Shown here one piece after another: positions 1 through 8,639 of a DNA stretch of 64,000 nt. This stretch comes from Micromonospora sp. WMMD1120. GTDB taxonomy: Bacteria > Actinomycetota > Actinomycetes > Mycobacteriales > Micromonosporaceae. Location: the NCBI RefSeq assembly GCF_029626235.1, contig NZ_JARUBO010000005.1:2202501-2266500 (forward strand), read 5' to 3'. The first letter of the stretch is position 1; each line of letters opens with the position of its first letter. The notes beneath the pieces were generated by a model. It did not search any database. It saw nothing but the letters and a program-made list of their open reading frames with translations, and was not told the DNA's origin. Position numbers and translations under genes: made by a program.

Positions 1-256
1 GCAGCAGCGGGGCCAACAACCCTCGAACGAAGTCCCGGACCCGCCGACGCGGTTCCGGCCTGCGGAAACGCTGCCCGACCGTCAACATCAGCTCATCGAA
101 CAACACCCGCCACTACTGGGCGTCTACCCTATATCCGGCAACCACCGCTGCGTCATGGTCAGTCCACACAACCGCCCATGATCAGCGGTGGCTGCCCTCG
201 TTCCCTCACCGCATCGAACCGCAGCTCAGCCAAAGTCAACATCCCCGGCTGGAGTA
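1..256 (-). mobile_element. Left IS701-type element copy, truncated by the window edge, inverted
   Basis: On the minus strand this segment matches the first about 200 bases of the element at 3061-4182, with scattered substitutions. It starts with the same terminal sequence (TACTCCAGCCGGGGAT at 241-256, read in reverse) and encodes the same transposase N-terminus (residues like FDELMLTVGQRFRRPEPRRR). The rest lies outside the window. It faces the second copy, so the genes between 257 and 3060 are flanked by inverted IS ends. The base quartet just inside this end is TTAA (257-260), which fits the YTAR target preference of the IS701 family. Confidence 0.85.
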
Positions 257-686
257 TTAAAGAGACCGCGAGATCCTGAGTTGGGCTGGGTTCGAGCCAT
301 TGGTCGACAAAGGTCTATTGATCAGGCGACGCGGCGACACGGGCGGTCCCTACCGCGGACGGCGGCGAAGGAGACCACAGTTTAGACCACCCGTTCCCAA
401 CGGAGAAGCGGGACAAGTCGATGCCATGGCAAAGGGGTCCCAAGCGGCTCGCCGCTACCTTCCCGAGGCCACACCGAGGCACGCAAACCGGGCAGGATTG
501 CCGCAACTTGCCGCTAAGTCCCCACCGCCTATACCGCAAGCGCTTAGCGCATATCCGACAGAAGATGTCGCCGAGATCGCCTGTTCAGCGCCACACCGCT
601 TAGTCTGCTACGGCGTCAAGAGGCCGCCGACCGATGGCTAGCAGCATGGGCGACATGCGGTCACGTGTCTAGGAGGAATAGCAGCC
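257..686. other. Gene-free leader between IS end and ariA-like gene
   Basis: Only short overlapping reading frames with no family resemblance are present. The last bases hold a clear ribosome-binding site (AGGAGG at 671-676) for the next gene. The region must hold its promoter, or transcription enters from the IS; I could not single out a convincing -35/-10 pair. Confidence 0.5.
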
Positions 687-2069
687 GTGCCCCAGCTAGT
701 GCGAATCGAAGTAGACGGCATGCTTGGCCGGTTCGACCATGTGGTGCCCTTCCCAGAGGACTGGGAGTTCGTTATCATCCACGGTCCGAACGGAGTAGGT
801 AAAACAAAGTTCCTTGAGCTCCTGTCGGCAACCTTTAATTTCCAGATCGGTCGGATAGCCTCAATTCCTTTTCAAAAGGCGCGCTTTGATTTTGACGACG
901 GAGCGTCTCTTCGGGTAACTAAGGTTGTCGCTTCACCTGAAGAGATAAGGCCTAGGCGCGCCCGTAACGTGAGTTTGCACAGTGGTATAAACCTTCACTT
1001 TGAAATACTAGGCGTCAAAGGTCCGAAGATATCGTGGACGTCGCAATCGGATATCTCGCCTTCAAGCGCCCGTCTCCGGCAGTTCCTCATGCAAGTCGCT
1101 CCGGTGCAAAGGATTGGTGGCGACCGCTACCAGGACATGTCCAACGGGGATTTGCTCAGTTTCATCGAGGTGCTCGACAAATATGGCCACATGTTGCCAC
1201 AGGAACTATCTCCAGTGGCAGAGCGCCCGGCAGAGCTCAAGGACTTCCTTGCGCAAACGAAGGTTTATCTAATCGAAACGCAACGGCTCCTGAACCTTCC
1301 GACGCGGGTATCAAATATCCAGACGCGGCCTGCGCCCGATGCAGAGCTGCCGCAATCTCGGGTATCTTACTATTCTGACGACCTCTCCCGGAGACTGCGC
1401 GAGGCACTAGCGCAGAACTCACGCCGCTCGCAGGAGCTTGACCGAACGTTTCCGCTTCGGCTCCTGCAAGGAAACACCTCTGTCAAGGTGACGGACGATC
1501 AGATTCGCCGCAAGTATGCCCAGCAGGACCAATTGCGCGCTCGTCTCGCCGAGATTGACGTAGCTCAGGCGTCGTCTGGCTACTTCCCGCTGCCGGAACG
1601 GAGCCTAGAGCCGTGGGAACGGCGCGTTCTGTGGACCTACCTTGAAGACACGGAGCGCAAGCTCGAAACCTTTAAGGACGTTCTCGACAGAGTTCGCCTA
1701 CTTAAGGAGATCGTCAATTCGCGTTTCAAGTACAAGACTCTGCGCATCAGCAGGGAGCAGGGCTTCCTCGTTGAAACAAATGACACCGGCCAGGAAATCC
1801 CTCCCGACCGCTTGTCGTCTGGCGAACAGCACGAGCTTGTTCTTGCCTATGATCTGCTGTTTCAAGTGCAAGAGAAAACGGTTGTGCTCATTGATGAGCC
1901 TGAGATCTCCTTGCACGTCGGCTGGCAGCGACAGTTTTTGTACGACCTTGTTGAGATAGCAAAGGTTACCTCTCTGCGATTCGTGATCGCAACGCATTCT
2001 CCTCAAATCATTCATAAGTGGCGAGAAAGGACGGTGCCATTGGTTCCGAAGTCGGAAATGGATGATTGA
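687..2069 (+). CDS. AriA-like ABC-type AAA ATPase (PARIS-like system)
   Basis: A 460-residue single-domain ATPase of the SMC/ABC-like class. The Walker A motif GPNGVGKT is at about residues 33-40. Near the C-terminus are a signature-like SSGEQHE, a Walker B VVLIDEPEISLH and a switch IATHSPQ. The middle is helical and poorly conserved, as in OLD/AAA_15 proteins. The GTG start has AGGAGG about 10 bases upstream. The downstream DUF4435 gene overlaps its end by 8 bases. An AAA_15 ATPase followed by a DUF4435 TOPRIM-like protein is the arrangement of the PARIS anti-phage system, where AriA assembles into the sensor scaffold that sequesters AriB. The family assignment is from gene order and motifs; the PARIS role is inferred. 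Confidence 0.85.
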   Translation: MPQLVRIEVDGMLGRFDHVVPFPEDWEFVIIHGPNGVGKTKFLELLSATFNFQIGRIASIPFQKARFDFDDGASLRVTKVVASPEEIRPRRARNVSLHSGINLHFEILGVKGPKISWTSQSDISPSSARLRQFLMQVAPVQRIGGDRYQDMSNGDLLSFIEVLDKYGHMLPQELSPVAERPAELKDFLAQTKVYLIETQRLLNLPTRVSNIQTRPAPDAELPQSRVSYYSDDLSRRLREALAQNSRRSQELDRTFPLRLLQGNTSVKVTDDQIRRKYAQQDQLRARLAEIDVAQASSGYFPLPERSLEPWERRVLWTYLEDTERKLETFKDVLDRVRLLKEIVNSRFKYKTLRISREQGFLVETNDTGQEIPPDRLSSGEQHELVLAYDLLFQVQEKTVVLIDEPEISLHVGWQRQFLYDLVEIAKVTSLRFVIATHSPQIIHKWRERTVPLVPKSEMDD

Positions 2070-2952
2070 GTTGTTTGAACTTCTGACGGGTGACGACCTG
2101 TACGCCGAAGTACTCTTACTTCTCGACGACACGGGGAAAGGTGTCGTCTTAGTCGAGGGGCCCGACGACGTCGACACTCTCGATACCCACGTCGACGAGG
2201 ACAAGTTCTATCTAATTCCGGGTTATGGCAAGACCTCGGTAGTTGAGACCATTGCGCTTGTCGACGCGGATCAACTCGACTTAGTTCTAGCGATCCTGGA
2301 CAGGGACTGGGTGGGTATTCTCGATGAGCCCAATCCGTCCAGCAACGTTGTCTACACCGACATGTACGACCTAGACTCGACAGTAATGCTAACTGGAGAT
2401 AGCTGCTCCCGTGTCGTCACGAGCTTCTGTAAGACTGCTGTGATGAAGAAGCATGTGGCGCAATCGGAGTTCGGCAAGCCCCTAGAGTTCGCGATTCGGC
2501 CCGCAGTGGCGGTGGGTGCTATTCGACTCATTACCCGTGAGCATGGTTTAAACCTCCGGGCCCGAGAATTCCCGGTCGCTGAGATTATGGATTTTGATGG
2601 GGGGCACCCGAACCTCCAGTTGGCCGCCACGATCGCGATCTCCAAGGCTGCCGGCGCTCGTCCTAAGGAAAAGGCTGAAGAAGTGCTGCCACTTTTGGCG
2701 GCTAAGTATGGCGAGATCGACATGGAGGCTCGTTACTGCTCCGGTCACGACATATTCCCGGCCCTCGCGGCGGTGATGAAGAAGCGGTGGGGTGGATCGG
2801 TTAATGCGAACAACGTAGCGAAAGCAATACGGGCCGCCTTTTCCTGCGCGGAGCTAATGCGTACGAGCCTTTATCGGGACGTTGAAGCGTGGGCAGAGTC
2901 GCGGTCAACCTATGTGTGGAACTGTCCCGAGATCATGCGTGGCGTAGTGTGA
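2062..2952 (+). CDS. AriB-like DUF4435 (TOPRIM-type) effector
   Basis: A 296-residue protein starting with ATG inside the last codons of the ATPase gene, so the two are translationally coupled. It has the DUF4435 pattern: an acidic VEGPDDVDTLD near residues 31-41, LDRDW near 79-83, and YDLDS near 102-106. Together these resemble the Glu and Asp-x-Asp metal ligands of a TOPRIM nuclease. In characterised PARIS systems AriB is released from AriA when a phage anti-restriction protein is sensed, and it then cleaves host tRNA. That activity is known for homologues only; here it is inferred. A TOPRIM partner in another OLD-like two-gene system is the alternative. Confidence 0.82.
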   Translation: MIELFELLTGDDLYAEVLLLLDDTGKGVVLVEGPDDVDTLDTHVDEDKFYLIPGYGKTSVVETIALVDADQLDLVLAILDRDWVGILDEPNPSSNVVYTDMYDLDSTVMLTGDSCSRVVTSFCKTAVMKKHVAQSEFGKPLEFAIRPAVAVGAIRLITREHGLNLRAREFPVAEIMDFDGGHPNLQLAATIAISKAAGARPKEKAEEVLPLLAAKYGEIDMEARYCSGHDIFPALAAVMKKRWGGSVNANNVAKAIRAAFSCAELMRTSLYRDVEAWAESRSTYVWNCPEIMRGVV

Positions 2953-3060
2953 CCGCCGATGCCGAGTGAAGCGCCATCCCGTCCGGCCCGTCTTCGCACT
3001 CGGGCCGGGTACCTGGCTGACGTGTACCTGACTGAACTTCATCAACAGGGAGCCGGTTAA

Positions 3061-4182
3061 TACTCCAGCCGGGGATGTTGACCTTGGCTGAGCTGTGGCT
3101 TGATGCGGTGAGGGAACGAGGGCAGCCACCGTCGATCATGGGCGGTTGTGTGGACTGACCATGACGCAGCGGTGGTTGCCGGATATAGGGTAGACGCCCA
3201 GCGGTGGCGTTGTTCGACGACCTGATGCTGACGGTTGGGCAACGTTTCCGCAGGCCGGAGCCTCGCCGCCGGGTGCGTGACTTTGTTTGGGTTCTGCTGG
3301 CGCCCTTGCCGCGGAAGAACTGCTGGACGATCGTCGAGCATGCCGGTGACGCCGGCCCGGATGGGATGCAGGACCTGCTGACCCGGGGAAGTGGGATGAC
3401 GCCGCGGTTCGCGCTGATGTCCGCGAGTTCGTCGGCGAGCACCCCGGTGATGCCGAGGCGGTGCTGGTCATCGACGAGACGGGGGATCTGAAGAAGGGCC
3501 GGCACACCGTCGGCGTTCAGCGGCAGTATTCGGGCACGGCGGGGAAGATCGAGAACTGCCAGGTCGCCGTGCATCTGGTCTATGCCACCGAGGCTGGTCA
3601 CGCGATGCTCGACACGGCCCTCTACCTGCCGAAGTCCTGGTGCGACGACCCCGAGCGTCGAGCTGAGGCCGGTGTTCCCGAACAGGTGCGCTTCGCGACG
3701 AAGCCGCAACTGGCGTCCCGGATGATCGAGGAAGCAGTCAGCGGCGGGCTGCCCTGCCGGTGGGCGGCCTACCGCTGCTGGTCACCTGAACTCACCCCGC
3801 TGCGCACCCTCGTCCTGGTGGCCGGCCGCCGCTGGACGATCGAGGAATCGTTCCAAGCCGCGAAGACCGACTCGGCCTGGACCAGCACCAGAACTGCCGC
3901 TGGACGTCCTGGCACCGCTGGACCACCCTCGCAATCCTCGCCCACGCCTTCCTCGCCGCCGCGACCACGCACCGCAGCCGTCCCGATCCGGCCGGGCTGA
4001 TCACGCTGACCGTCAACGAGCTACGCCACCTGTTCAACATCCTGATCATCGAACCCACCCGCCGCCACACCGACCCGCTGCTCTGGTCAATCCTCCGACG
4101 CCGTCACCAGGCCAGAGCCATGACCAGCCACTACGCCCGACAAGCCCTCACTGAACCGTGATCACGATCCCCGGCTGGAGTA
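3061..4182 (+). mobile_element. IS701-type insertion sequence, decayed
   Basis: The element is bounded by perfect 16-bp inverted ends: TACTCCAGCCGGGGAT at 3061-3076 and its complement at 4167-4182. It is 1122 bp, shorter than usual for this family, because its transposase gene has lost an internal segment. The flanks differ: TTAA at 3057-3060 and CTAG at 4183-4186. Both fit the YTAR target rule, but they do not match, so this is not a simple recent insertion. A second, inverted copy begins at 256. Confidence 0.85.
3204..4161 (+). pseudogene. IS701-family transposase, frameshifted with internal deletion
   Basis: Three reading frames must be joined to recover the family pattern. The N-terminus (FDDLMLTVGQRFRRPE) runs to about 3390. 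The middle frame carries VLVIDETGDLKKG, with the first catalytic Asp, then VGVQRQYSGTAGKIEN to about 3870. The last frame carries GLDQHQNCRWTSWHRWTT and ends at the TGA at 4159-4161. Between GGLPCRWAA and YRCWSPELTPL about 80 codons normally present are absent, including the region of the second catalytic Asp. Two frameshifts plus this deletion make it non-functional. Mobility would need a complete copy elsewhere. Confidence 0.85.
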
Positions 4183-4333
4183 CTAGGTCCTTCAGCTGCT
4201 CCGCCTCGATCTGCTCGCACAACCGCAGCAGGATCGCTCGGCCCTTGTCGACGACGTGGTCCGGGAAGTACTCGTCCTCGTGCAACTCCTGCAGGAAGGC
4301 GTACGCCGTCACCTGCTGGTTCGTGAGCGACAC
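4183..4333 (-). pseudogene. DUF5713 gene 5' fragment cut by the IS
   Basis: Read on the minus strand, a GTG preceded by GGAGGGGA opens a frame with TNQQVTAYAFLQELHEDEYF and DKGRAILLRLCEQIEAE. This is the N-terminal half of DUF5713 proteins, which are usually about 110 residues. After roughly 49 codons it runs directly into the IS end at the CTAG at 4183-4186, so the C-terminal half is missing. The missing half is not at the inner IS flanks (257 or 3057). It may lie beyond the left IS copy, outside this window. Confidence 0.75.
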
Positions 4334-4601
4334 GGTCAAGGCTCCCCTCCGCGGATCCACCAATCGATCATGCGACACGCTGCCGACATTTTCGGCCTTG
4401 CCGAAGGCGCAGCACATAACGCCTCTCGCAACACGCTTCACCCCGTCAGCCGGAGGCCTTCGACGACAGTCAGTCGTAAGTTCGCCCGGGACGGCGATGT
4501 CAGCGCCTCGCCTCGGCGGGAGGGAGGTGCACTTCCTCCTGCGATGTGGCTGCCAGCCTCGGATCGACAGGTGCCGAAACCCGACACACGGCAGGCATTC
4601 C

Positions 4602-4614
4602 TGTCACAGTGACA
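4602..4614. promoter_or_regulatory. Palindromic operator candidate upstream of nrtR-like gene
   Basis: TGTCACAGTGACA is a 13-bp near-perfect palindrome 19 bases before the start codon of the Nudix-wHTH gene, in the position expected for an autoregulatory operator. NrtR proteins are transcription factors that bind such palindromes. The assignment is by position only. Confidence 0.45.
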
Positions 4615-4632
4615 AAAACCTATGGTGGTCTC

Positions 4633-5358
4633 ATGGTTAAGCCTCAGGGCAGCCCAACGGCTGTGCTCGTCGCGGTGGATCTCGTCATCCTCACGCTGCG
4701 GGAAGCCCGCCTCCACGCGCTATTGATTCAGCGGGGCATCGAGCCGCACTCCGGTCGTCTTGCTCTCCCTGGTGGATTCCTGAAGCACCCCGAGGAAGAC
4801 CTCCTCGACGCAGCCCATCGCAAGTTGGCGGAGGAGGCAAGCCTCGGCTCGGAGCACCCACACCTCGAACTTCTCAGCGTGTACGGCACTCCGGGCCGGG
4901 ATCCGAGAGGGCGTGTGCTGTCCGTCGCCTACCTGGCCATCGCGCCCCGGCTGCCGGAACCGACTGCGGGTAAGAACGCTACCCAGGCTTACTGGGTGCC
5001 AGTCGAGGAGGCGCTCTCCGACCACGTACGGCTCGCCTTCGACCACCGTCAGATCCTCCTCGACGGTGTGGAGCGGGCCCGCGACAAGTTGGAGCGGACC
5101 GCACTCGCCACCGCCTTCTGCGGGTCGACGTTCACGATCTCCGACCTGCAGGAGGTCTATGAGGCGGTGTGGGGAGTACAGCTCGATCCCCGGAATTTCT
5201 ATCGGAAGGTTCAGAGCGTCCCCGGCTTCATCGTCCCGGCCGGACCTATTCGGAAGGCCGAGAGCGGGCGCCCCGCGCGGCTGTTCCGCCCTGGACCGCA
5301 GGTGGTGTTGAGGCCGCCAATGACCAGGCCCAACCCGACAGACAAGGAGCCGACGTGA
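4633..5358 (+). CDS. NrtR-like Nudix/winged-helix transcriptional regulator
   Basis: About 241 residues from the ATG at 4633, chosen because the Nudix fold begins just after it (VLVAVDLVILT). Residues about 45-70 carry a degenerate Nudix box (GGFLKHPEEDLLDAAHRKL), with Lys where the catalytic RE motif has Glu. The C-terminal third (FTISDLQEVYEAVWG...NFYRKV) is the wHTH typical of NrtR. NrtR family members use the Nudix domain as an ADP-ribose or NAD-metabolite sensor to control NAD-related genes. Its stop overlaps the GTG of the nucleosidase gene (GTGA), so it is the first gene of a coupled operon. It probably regulates that operon through the palindrome at 4602. Confidence 0.82.
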   Translation: MVKPQGSPTAVLVAVDLVILTLREARLHALLIQRGIEPHSGRLALPGGFLKHPEEDLLDAAHRKLAEEASLGSEHPHLELLSVYGTPGRDPRGRVLSVAYLAIAPRLPEPTAGKNATQAYWVPVEEALSDHVRLAFDHRQILLDGVERARDKLERTALATAFCGSTFTISDLQEVYEAVWGVQLDPRNFYRKVQSVPGFIVPAGPIRKAESGRPARLFRPGPQVVLRPPMTRPNPTDKEPT

Positions 5359-6512
5359 GTTCAGACGAAGACCTCGTGGTAATCCTCACGGCCCTGGATC
5401 TTGAGTACGAGGCGGTCCGTGGCCGGCTGAGCGGCCTTGCCGTCCGGCGCCACGCCGCCGGCACGCGCTTCGAGGTCGGTCGTATCGGGCAGAGCGGACC
5501 TCGGGTGGCGCTGGGACTGGTCGGTATGGGCAACCATCCCTCCGCGGTGCTGGCCGAGCGCGCGATCGCCGAGTTCCGGCCCTCTGCTGTGCTCTTCGTT
5601 GGTGTGGCCGGCGGCCTGAGACACAGCGTCGCACTCGGCGATGTCGTCGTCGCGAGGAAGATCTACGCCTACCACGGGGGCACCAGCGAAGACGACGGGT
5701 TGAAGGCTCGGCCGAAGGCCTGGGAGATCCCGCACGAGGCGGATCAGGTCGCCCATCACGTCGCCAGGGTCGGCGAATGGAGCCGTGATCTCTCCGACGC
5801 ACCCAACATTCGGGTTCACTTCGGCGCGATCGCTGCCGGTGAGGTGGTGCAGGACTCGGCGATCTCCGCCCAGGCCCAGTGGATTCGACAGCACTACAAC
5901 GACGCGGTGGCGATCGAGATGGAGGCTGCCGGTGTCGCGCAGGCCGGCCACCTCAACCGAGCGCTTCCGGTGGTGGTCGTACGAGGAATCAGTGACCGGG
6001 CAGACGGCAGCAAGGCCGTCACCGACGGCCAGAACTGGCAGCCACGGGCTGCGCGTCACGCTGCCGCCTTCGCCATCGCGCTGGCCCAGGAACTGACCAT
6101 CGACAGCGGCCGCGGAAACGGTACGCCGAGCGGACACGGGAGCGCTTCGATGCCCATGAAGAACGAGAACCTCGCGACCGGCAACGCCCGGGTCGGGGTG
6201 CAGGCGGGTCAGATCCACGGCAACGTCACCATCGGCGTCAGTCGGGAGGACCCAGTCGACCTCGCGGTCAGCATTGCCGACCTCCGGCGCCAGATGAAGC
6301 AGGCATGCCTGGACGGCAGGTTGGACGAGGAGACCTACGCGGCGGCAGAAGCGGAGCTGGACGCGGCGGCCGGCTGCCTGCGCGACGGATCTGCCACCGA
6401 CCGCGGCGGATTCCTGGTCTCCCTCAAGCGGCTGCGAGGTTTGGTGGCCGACGTTTCCGAGCTGGCGGCGAGGCTGGCGATGATCATCGCGGCCGCGAGG
6501 GGTATGGCATGA
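5355..6512 (+). CDS. MTA/SAH nucleosidase-like (PNP_UDP_1) effector with C-terminal VGVQ motif
   Basis: 385 residues from the GTG at 5355. An in-frame extension upstream overlaps nrtR and was rejected. Residues 1-240 form a purine phosphorylase/nucleosidase fold: VVILTALDLEYEAV, the glycine-rich VLFVGVAGGL, then MEAAGVAQAG with the substrate-binding Met-Glu and VVVVRGISDRADG with the catalytic-type Asp. After a linker, residues about 275-292 carry NARVGVQAGQIHGNVT, followed by a helical tail. The same motif occurs in the next gene. Nucleosidase domains of this type act as abortive-infection effectors that deplete nucleotides or NAD when fused to signalling modules. Catalysis is likely from conserved residues; a defence role is inferred. 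Confidence 0.8.
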   Translation: MSSDEDLVVILTALDLEYEAVRGRLSGLAVRRHAAGTRFEVGRIGQSGPRVALGLVGMGNHPSAVLAERAIAEFRPSAVLFVGVAGGLRHSVALGDVVVARKIYAYHGGTSEDDGLKARPKAWEIPHEADQVAHHVARVGEWSRDLSDAPNIRVHFGAIAAGEVVQDSAISAQAQWIRQHYNDAVAIEMEAAGVAQAGHLNRALPVVVVRGISDRADGSKAVTDGQNWQPRAARHAAAFAIALAQELTIDSGRGNGTPSGHGSASMPMKNENLATGNARVGVQAGQIHGNVTIGVSREDPVDLAVSIADLRRQMKQACLDGRLDEETYAAAEAELDAAAGCLRDGSATDRGGFLVSLKRLRGLVADVSELAARLAMIIAAARGMA

Positions 6513-6910
6513 CGTCGCAGTCCACCCGCAACGTCGCCCAGGACAACGCATATGTCGGCGTCCAAGTGGGTGCCGTAGAGGGTGACTTCCACCATCACCA
6601 CTACGCGCCTGCGGACCCCGATGCCACGCCTGAGGGCGAGTTCGAGGCCGGTGTGCGATACCTCGACAGGTTCCTGCTCGACACGGCGCGACAGCACATC
6701 GAACGAGCGGTCACCCGTGGCTGCCCCATCACTCCTCGGGTCCAGTTCTACCGCCTGGTCGCCCTGCTCAGTGGGCGGACCCCGCGCCAGTTGGAGGACG
6801 AGGAGTGGAAGCGGCTTCTGGCTATTTGGAGCGACCCGCCTGATCTCGACGAATGGGACGATTGGACGTTTGGGGCTCCGGGCGATCCTGAGGCTGCTGA
6901 GTTCGACTGA
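6509..6910 (+). CDS. Small VGVQ-motif adaptor protein
   Basis: 133 residues, starting with an ATGA overlap on the nucleosidase stop. Residues about 13-27 (NAYVGVQVGAVEGDF) repeat the motif of the upstream effector. A His-rich stretch (HHHHY) and an acidic helical domain follow (FEAGVRYLDRFLLDTARQHIERAV...PRVQFYRLVALLSGRTPRQL is the core). No catalytic motif is visible. The shared motif and coupling suggest it docks with the nucleosidase and links it to the membrane protein encoded next. This is inference; the family has no name I recognise. Confidence 0.65.
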   Translation: MTSQSTRNVAQDNAYVGVQVGAVEGDFHHHHYAPADPDATPEGEFEAGVRYLDRFLLDTARQHIERAVTRGCPITPRVQFYRLVALLSGRTPRQLEDEEWKRLLAIWSDPPDLDEWDDWTFGAPGDPEAAEFD

Positions 6911-6917
6911 CGCCGCC

Positions 6918-8513
6918 GTGCCGGAAACGGCGGCGAAGGATCTGGAATCGTTGCCCCCTCGCCAGCAGGGATACATCCTCGACCATCTGGATATAGCGCT
7001 CGAAGGAGCACTGCGGGACCGGCTGTGGCAGAGGTCCGTTGCCCATGCGCGAGAGAACCGGACCGCTGACGATCGGCTCGGTCGAGCGTGGAAGTTCTTC
7101 CATCCCACGCCCGCGCGGGCGAGGACTCGGCCGGTCACGCCGGCTGCCATCGCGATGTCGGACCGCGTCAAGGTGGGAGTCGGCGGATCGCTGCTCCTGC
7201 TGGCGACAGGCAAGTTGACGGCGTTGCTGGCAGCCAACGGCGAGTTCGGCGGGCTGATCGGCCTGTACAGCGCGGTGGCCGGTCTGGCGATCTTCGGTAT
7301 CGCAGGGGCGGACCGGTACTTTAGGCACCGCTACCGGCAGGCGAAGGACAGCGAGCTTCGCCCACCCCGTCGTCAGCAAACCGACGCGAGGCCTGGCGGA
7401 TTCGCCGGCAAGATCGACCGCCTCTTCACCCACTACTTCGCCCGCTACAAGCCCGACGGGATGGCCAGCGACCAGTGGCTCGATGAGACCGCCGGTATCC
7501 GCCGACACCTGCGTAACGAGGTGGTCGACGCCTACCGAGAGGAGCGCATCAACGCCGACCGGGTGGCCTGGCTGGTGAGGTACCTGGCGAGTGACGTAAG
7601 GACTCGCTGGAATCAAGGTACCCTGACCGCGTACCGCCAGGAGCTACGTGTGCCGCTTCGGACCTGGCTGCTGCAGGTCGTCGGCGTCGTCGCCCTCATC
7701 ACCGGTTTTGTCTCGGCATCGGCAGCCGTCTTCTCGGCTGCCGTCCTGCCCGGCACGCTATGGCTGGCGCTGACCATGCCAACAGCCGTTGTCACCACGC
7801 GGGCGACGTTCCGCATAGTCGCCGAGCGTCGACGGGTTGCTGCCGACAGCGCTCACCGGTCCGCTGAACAGGGCAGACGAACAAAGGCGTACGAACGTTG
7901 GGTGGCCAAACTCGCCGACAGGCCGACGGACACCGAGATGGCCGCCTGGCTGGAGTACGACCGCAAGGTCATCACCGACCAGGCCCTACAGCAGTTCCGG
8001 CTCCAGCCGGGCCAAGTCGTGGCGCACGCCTTTCTGGAAGCACCCGCGAAGTCCACTCGGAAGAGGCGCGCCGAGGACGGTCCGTGGCGGTACTCCCACT
8101 ACCGACTCCTGCTCTTCCTGCTCACCGAGGATGGCGTACGGCAGGTCGACCTCGAGCTGGACTTCAGACGCGCTGGCCATCGCGACACCCAGCGGCTCAA
8201 CTACCGATTCCACGCGATCTCCGCCGTCCGGATCGATGGACTGGCTCTGCGCAAGCCGACGTTCCACCTCACCCTGAACAGCGGCGAGAAGATGACGGTC
8301 CAGGTGACCGGGACGGACACCAAACCGACCGAACCCAACGAGGACCCGAGCTCCATCACCGACCTGACCGTCGACGCTTCGGGCCTCCACCAGACCCTGC
8401 ACGTCCTGGAGGGAGTCGCCGCAGAAGGCAAGGACTGGGTGAGACTCCGCCGGGAGCAGGCCGATAACCGGCTCGCCGAACTGTCCCGCCGCACCAGCGG
8501 GCTGCTGGACTGA
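6918..8513 (+). CDS. Four-TM membrane protein of the nucleosidase cassette
   Basis: About 531 residues from the GTG at 6918, seven bases after the previous stop. A TTG slightly upstream is possible, and no strong RBS decides. The N-terminus is soluble. Two hydrophobic helices follow (VGGSLLLLATGKLTALLAA and LIGLYSAVAGLAIFGIAG), then a cytosolic helical segment. A second pair begins with LLQVVGVVALITGFVSASA and continues through AAVLPGTLWLALTMPTAVV. The C-terminal 250 residues are soluble and beta-rich, with SHYRLLLFLLTEDGVRQVDL in a possible ligand-binding domain. It may tether the upstream effector to the membrane or sense envelope stress. I do not recognise a named family. Confidence 0.7.
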   Translation: MPETAAKDLESLPPRQQGYILDHLDIALEGALRDRLWQRSVAHARENRTADDRLGRAWKFFHPTPARARTRPVTPAAIAMSDRVKVGVGGSLLLLATGKLTALLAANGEFGGLIGLYSAVAGLAIFGIAGADRYFRHRYRQAKDSELRPPRRQQTDARPGGFAGKIDRLFTHYFARYKPDGMASDQWLDETAGIRRHLRNEVVDAYREERINADRVAWLVRYLASDVRTRWNQGTLTAYRQELRVPLRTWLLQVVGVVALITGFVSASAAVFSAAVLPGTLWLALTMPTAVVTTRATFRIVAERRRVAADSAHRSAEQGRRTKAYERWVAKLADRPTDTEMAAWLEYDRKVITDQALQQFRLQPGQVVAHAFLEAPAKSTRKRRAEDGPWRYSHYRLLLFLLTEDGVRQVDLELDFRRAGHRDTQRLNYRFHAISAVRIDGLALRKPTFHLTLNSGEKMTVQVTGTDTKPTEPNEDPSSITDLTVDASGLHQTLHVLEGVAAEGKDWVRLRREQADNRLAELSRRTSGLLD

Positions 8514-8639
8514 GGGCACCAGGTTCCGCCCGGCTCCTCGGCCGAATGTCCGCCATCCTGTCGCGGGCCTTCAGGAGCGGGACCGGATCGGGAGGAAATT
8601 GGGAGCGCGTACTGATCTTCGCTGGCGATACTGGTGCCC

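Noticed and set aside
3061..4182. Functional autonomous IS
   Set aside because: The transposase has two frameshifts and an internal deletion removing catalytic residues.
5169..5354. N-terminal extension of the nucleosidase frame
   Set aside because: It is the shadow of the NrtR C-terminal coding region. The GTG at 5355 in the GTGA overlap fits the family start.
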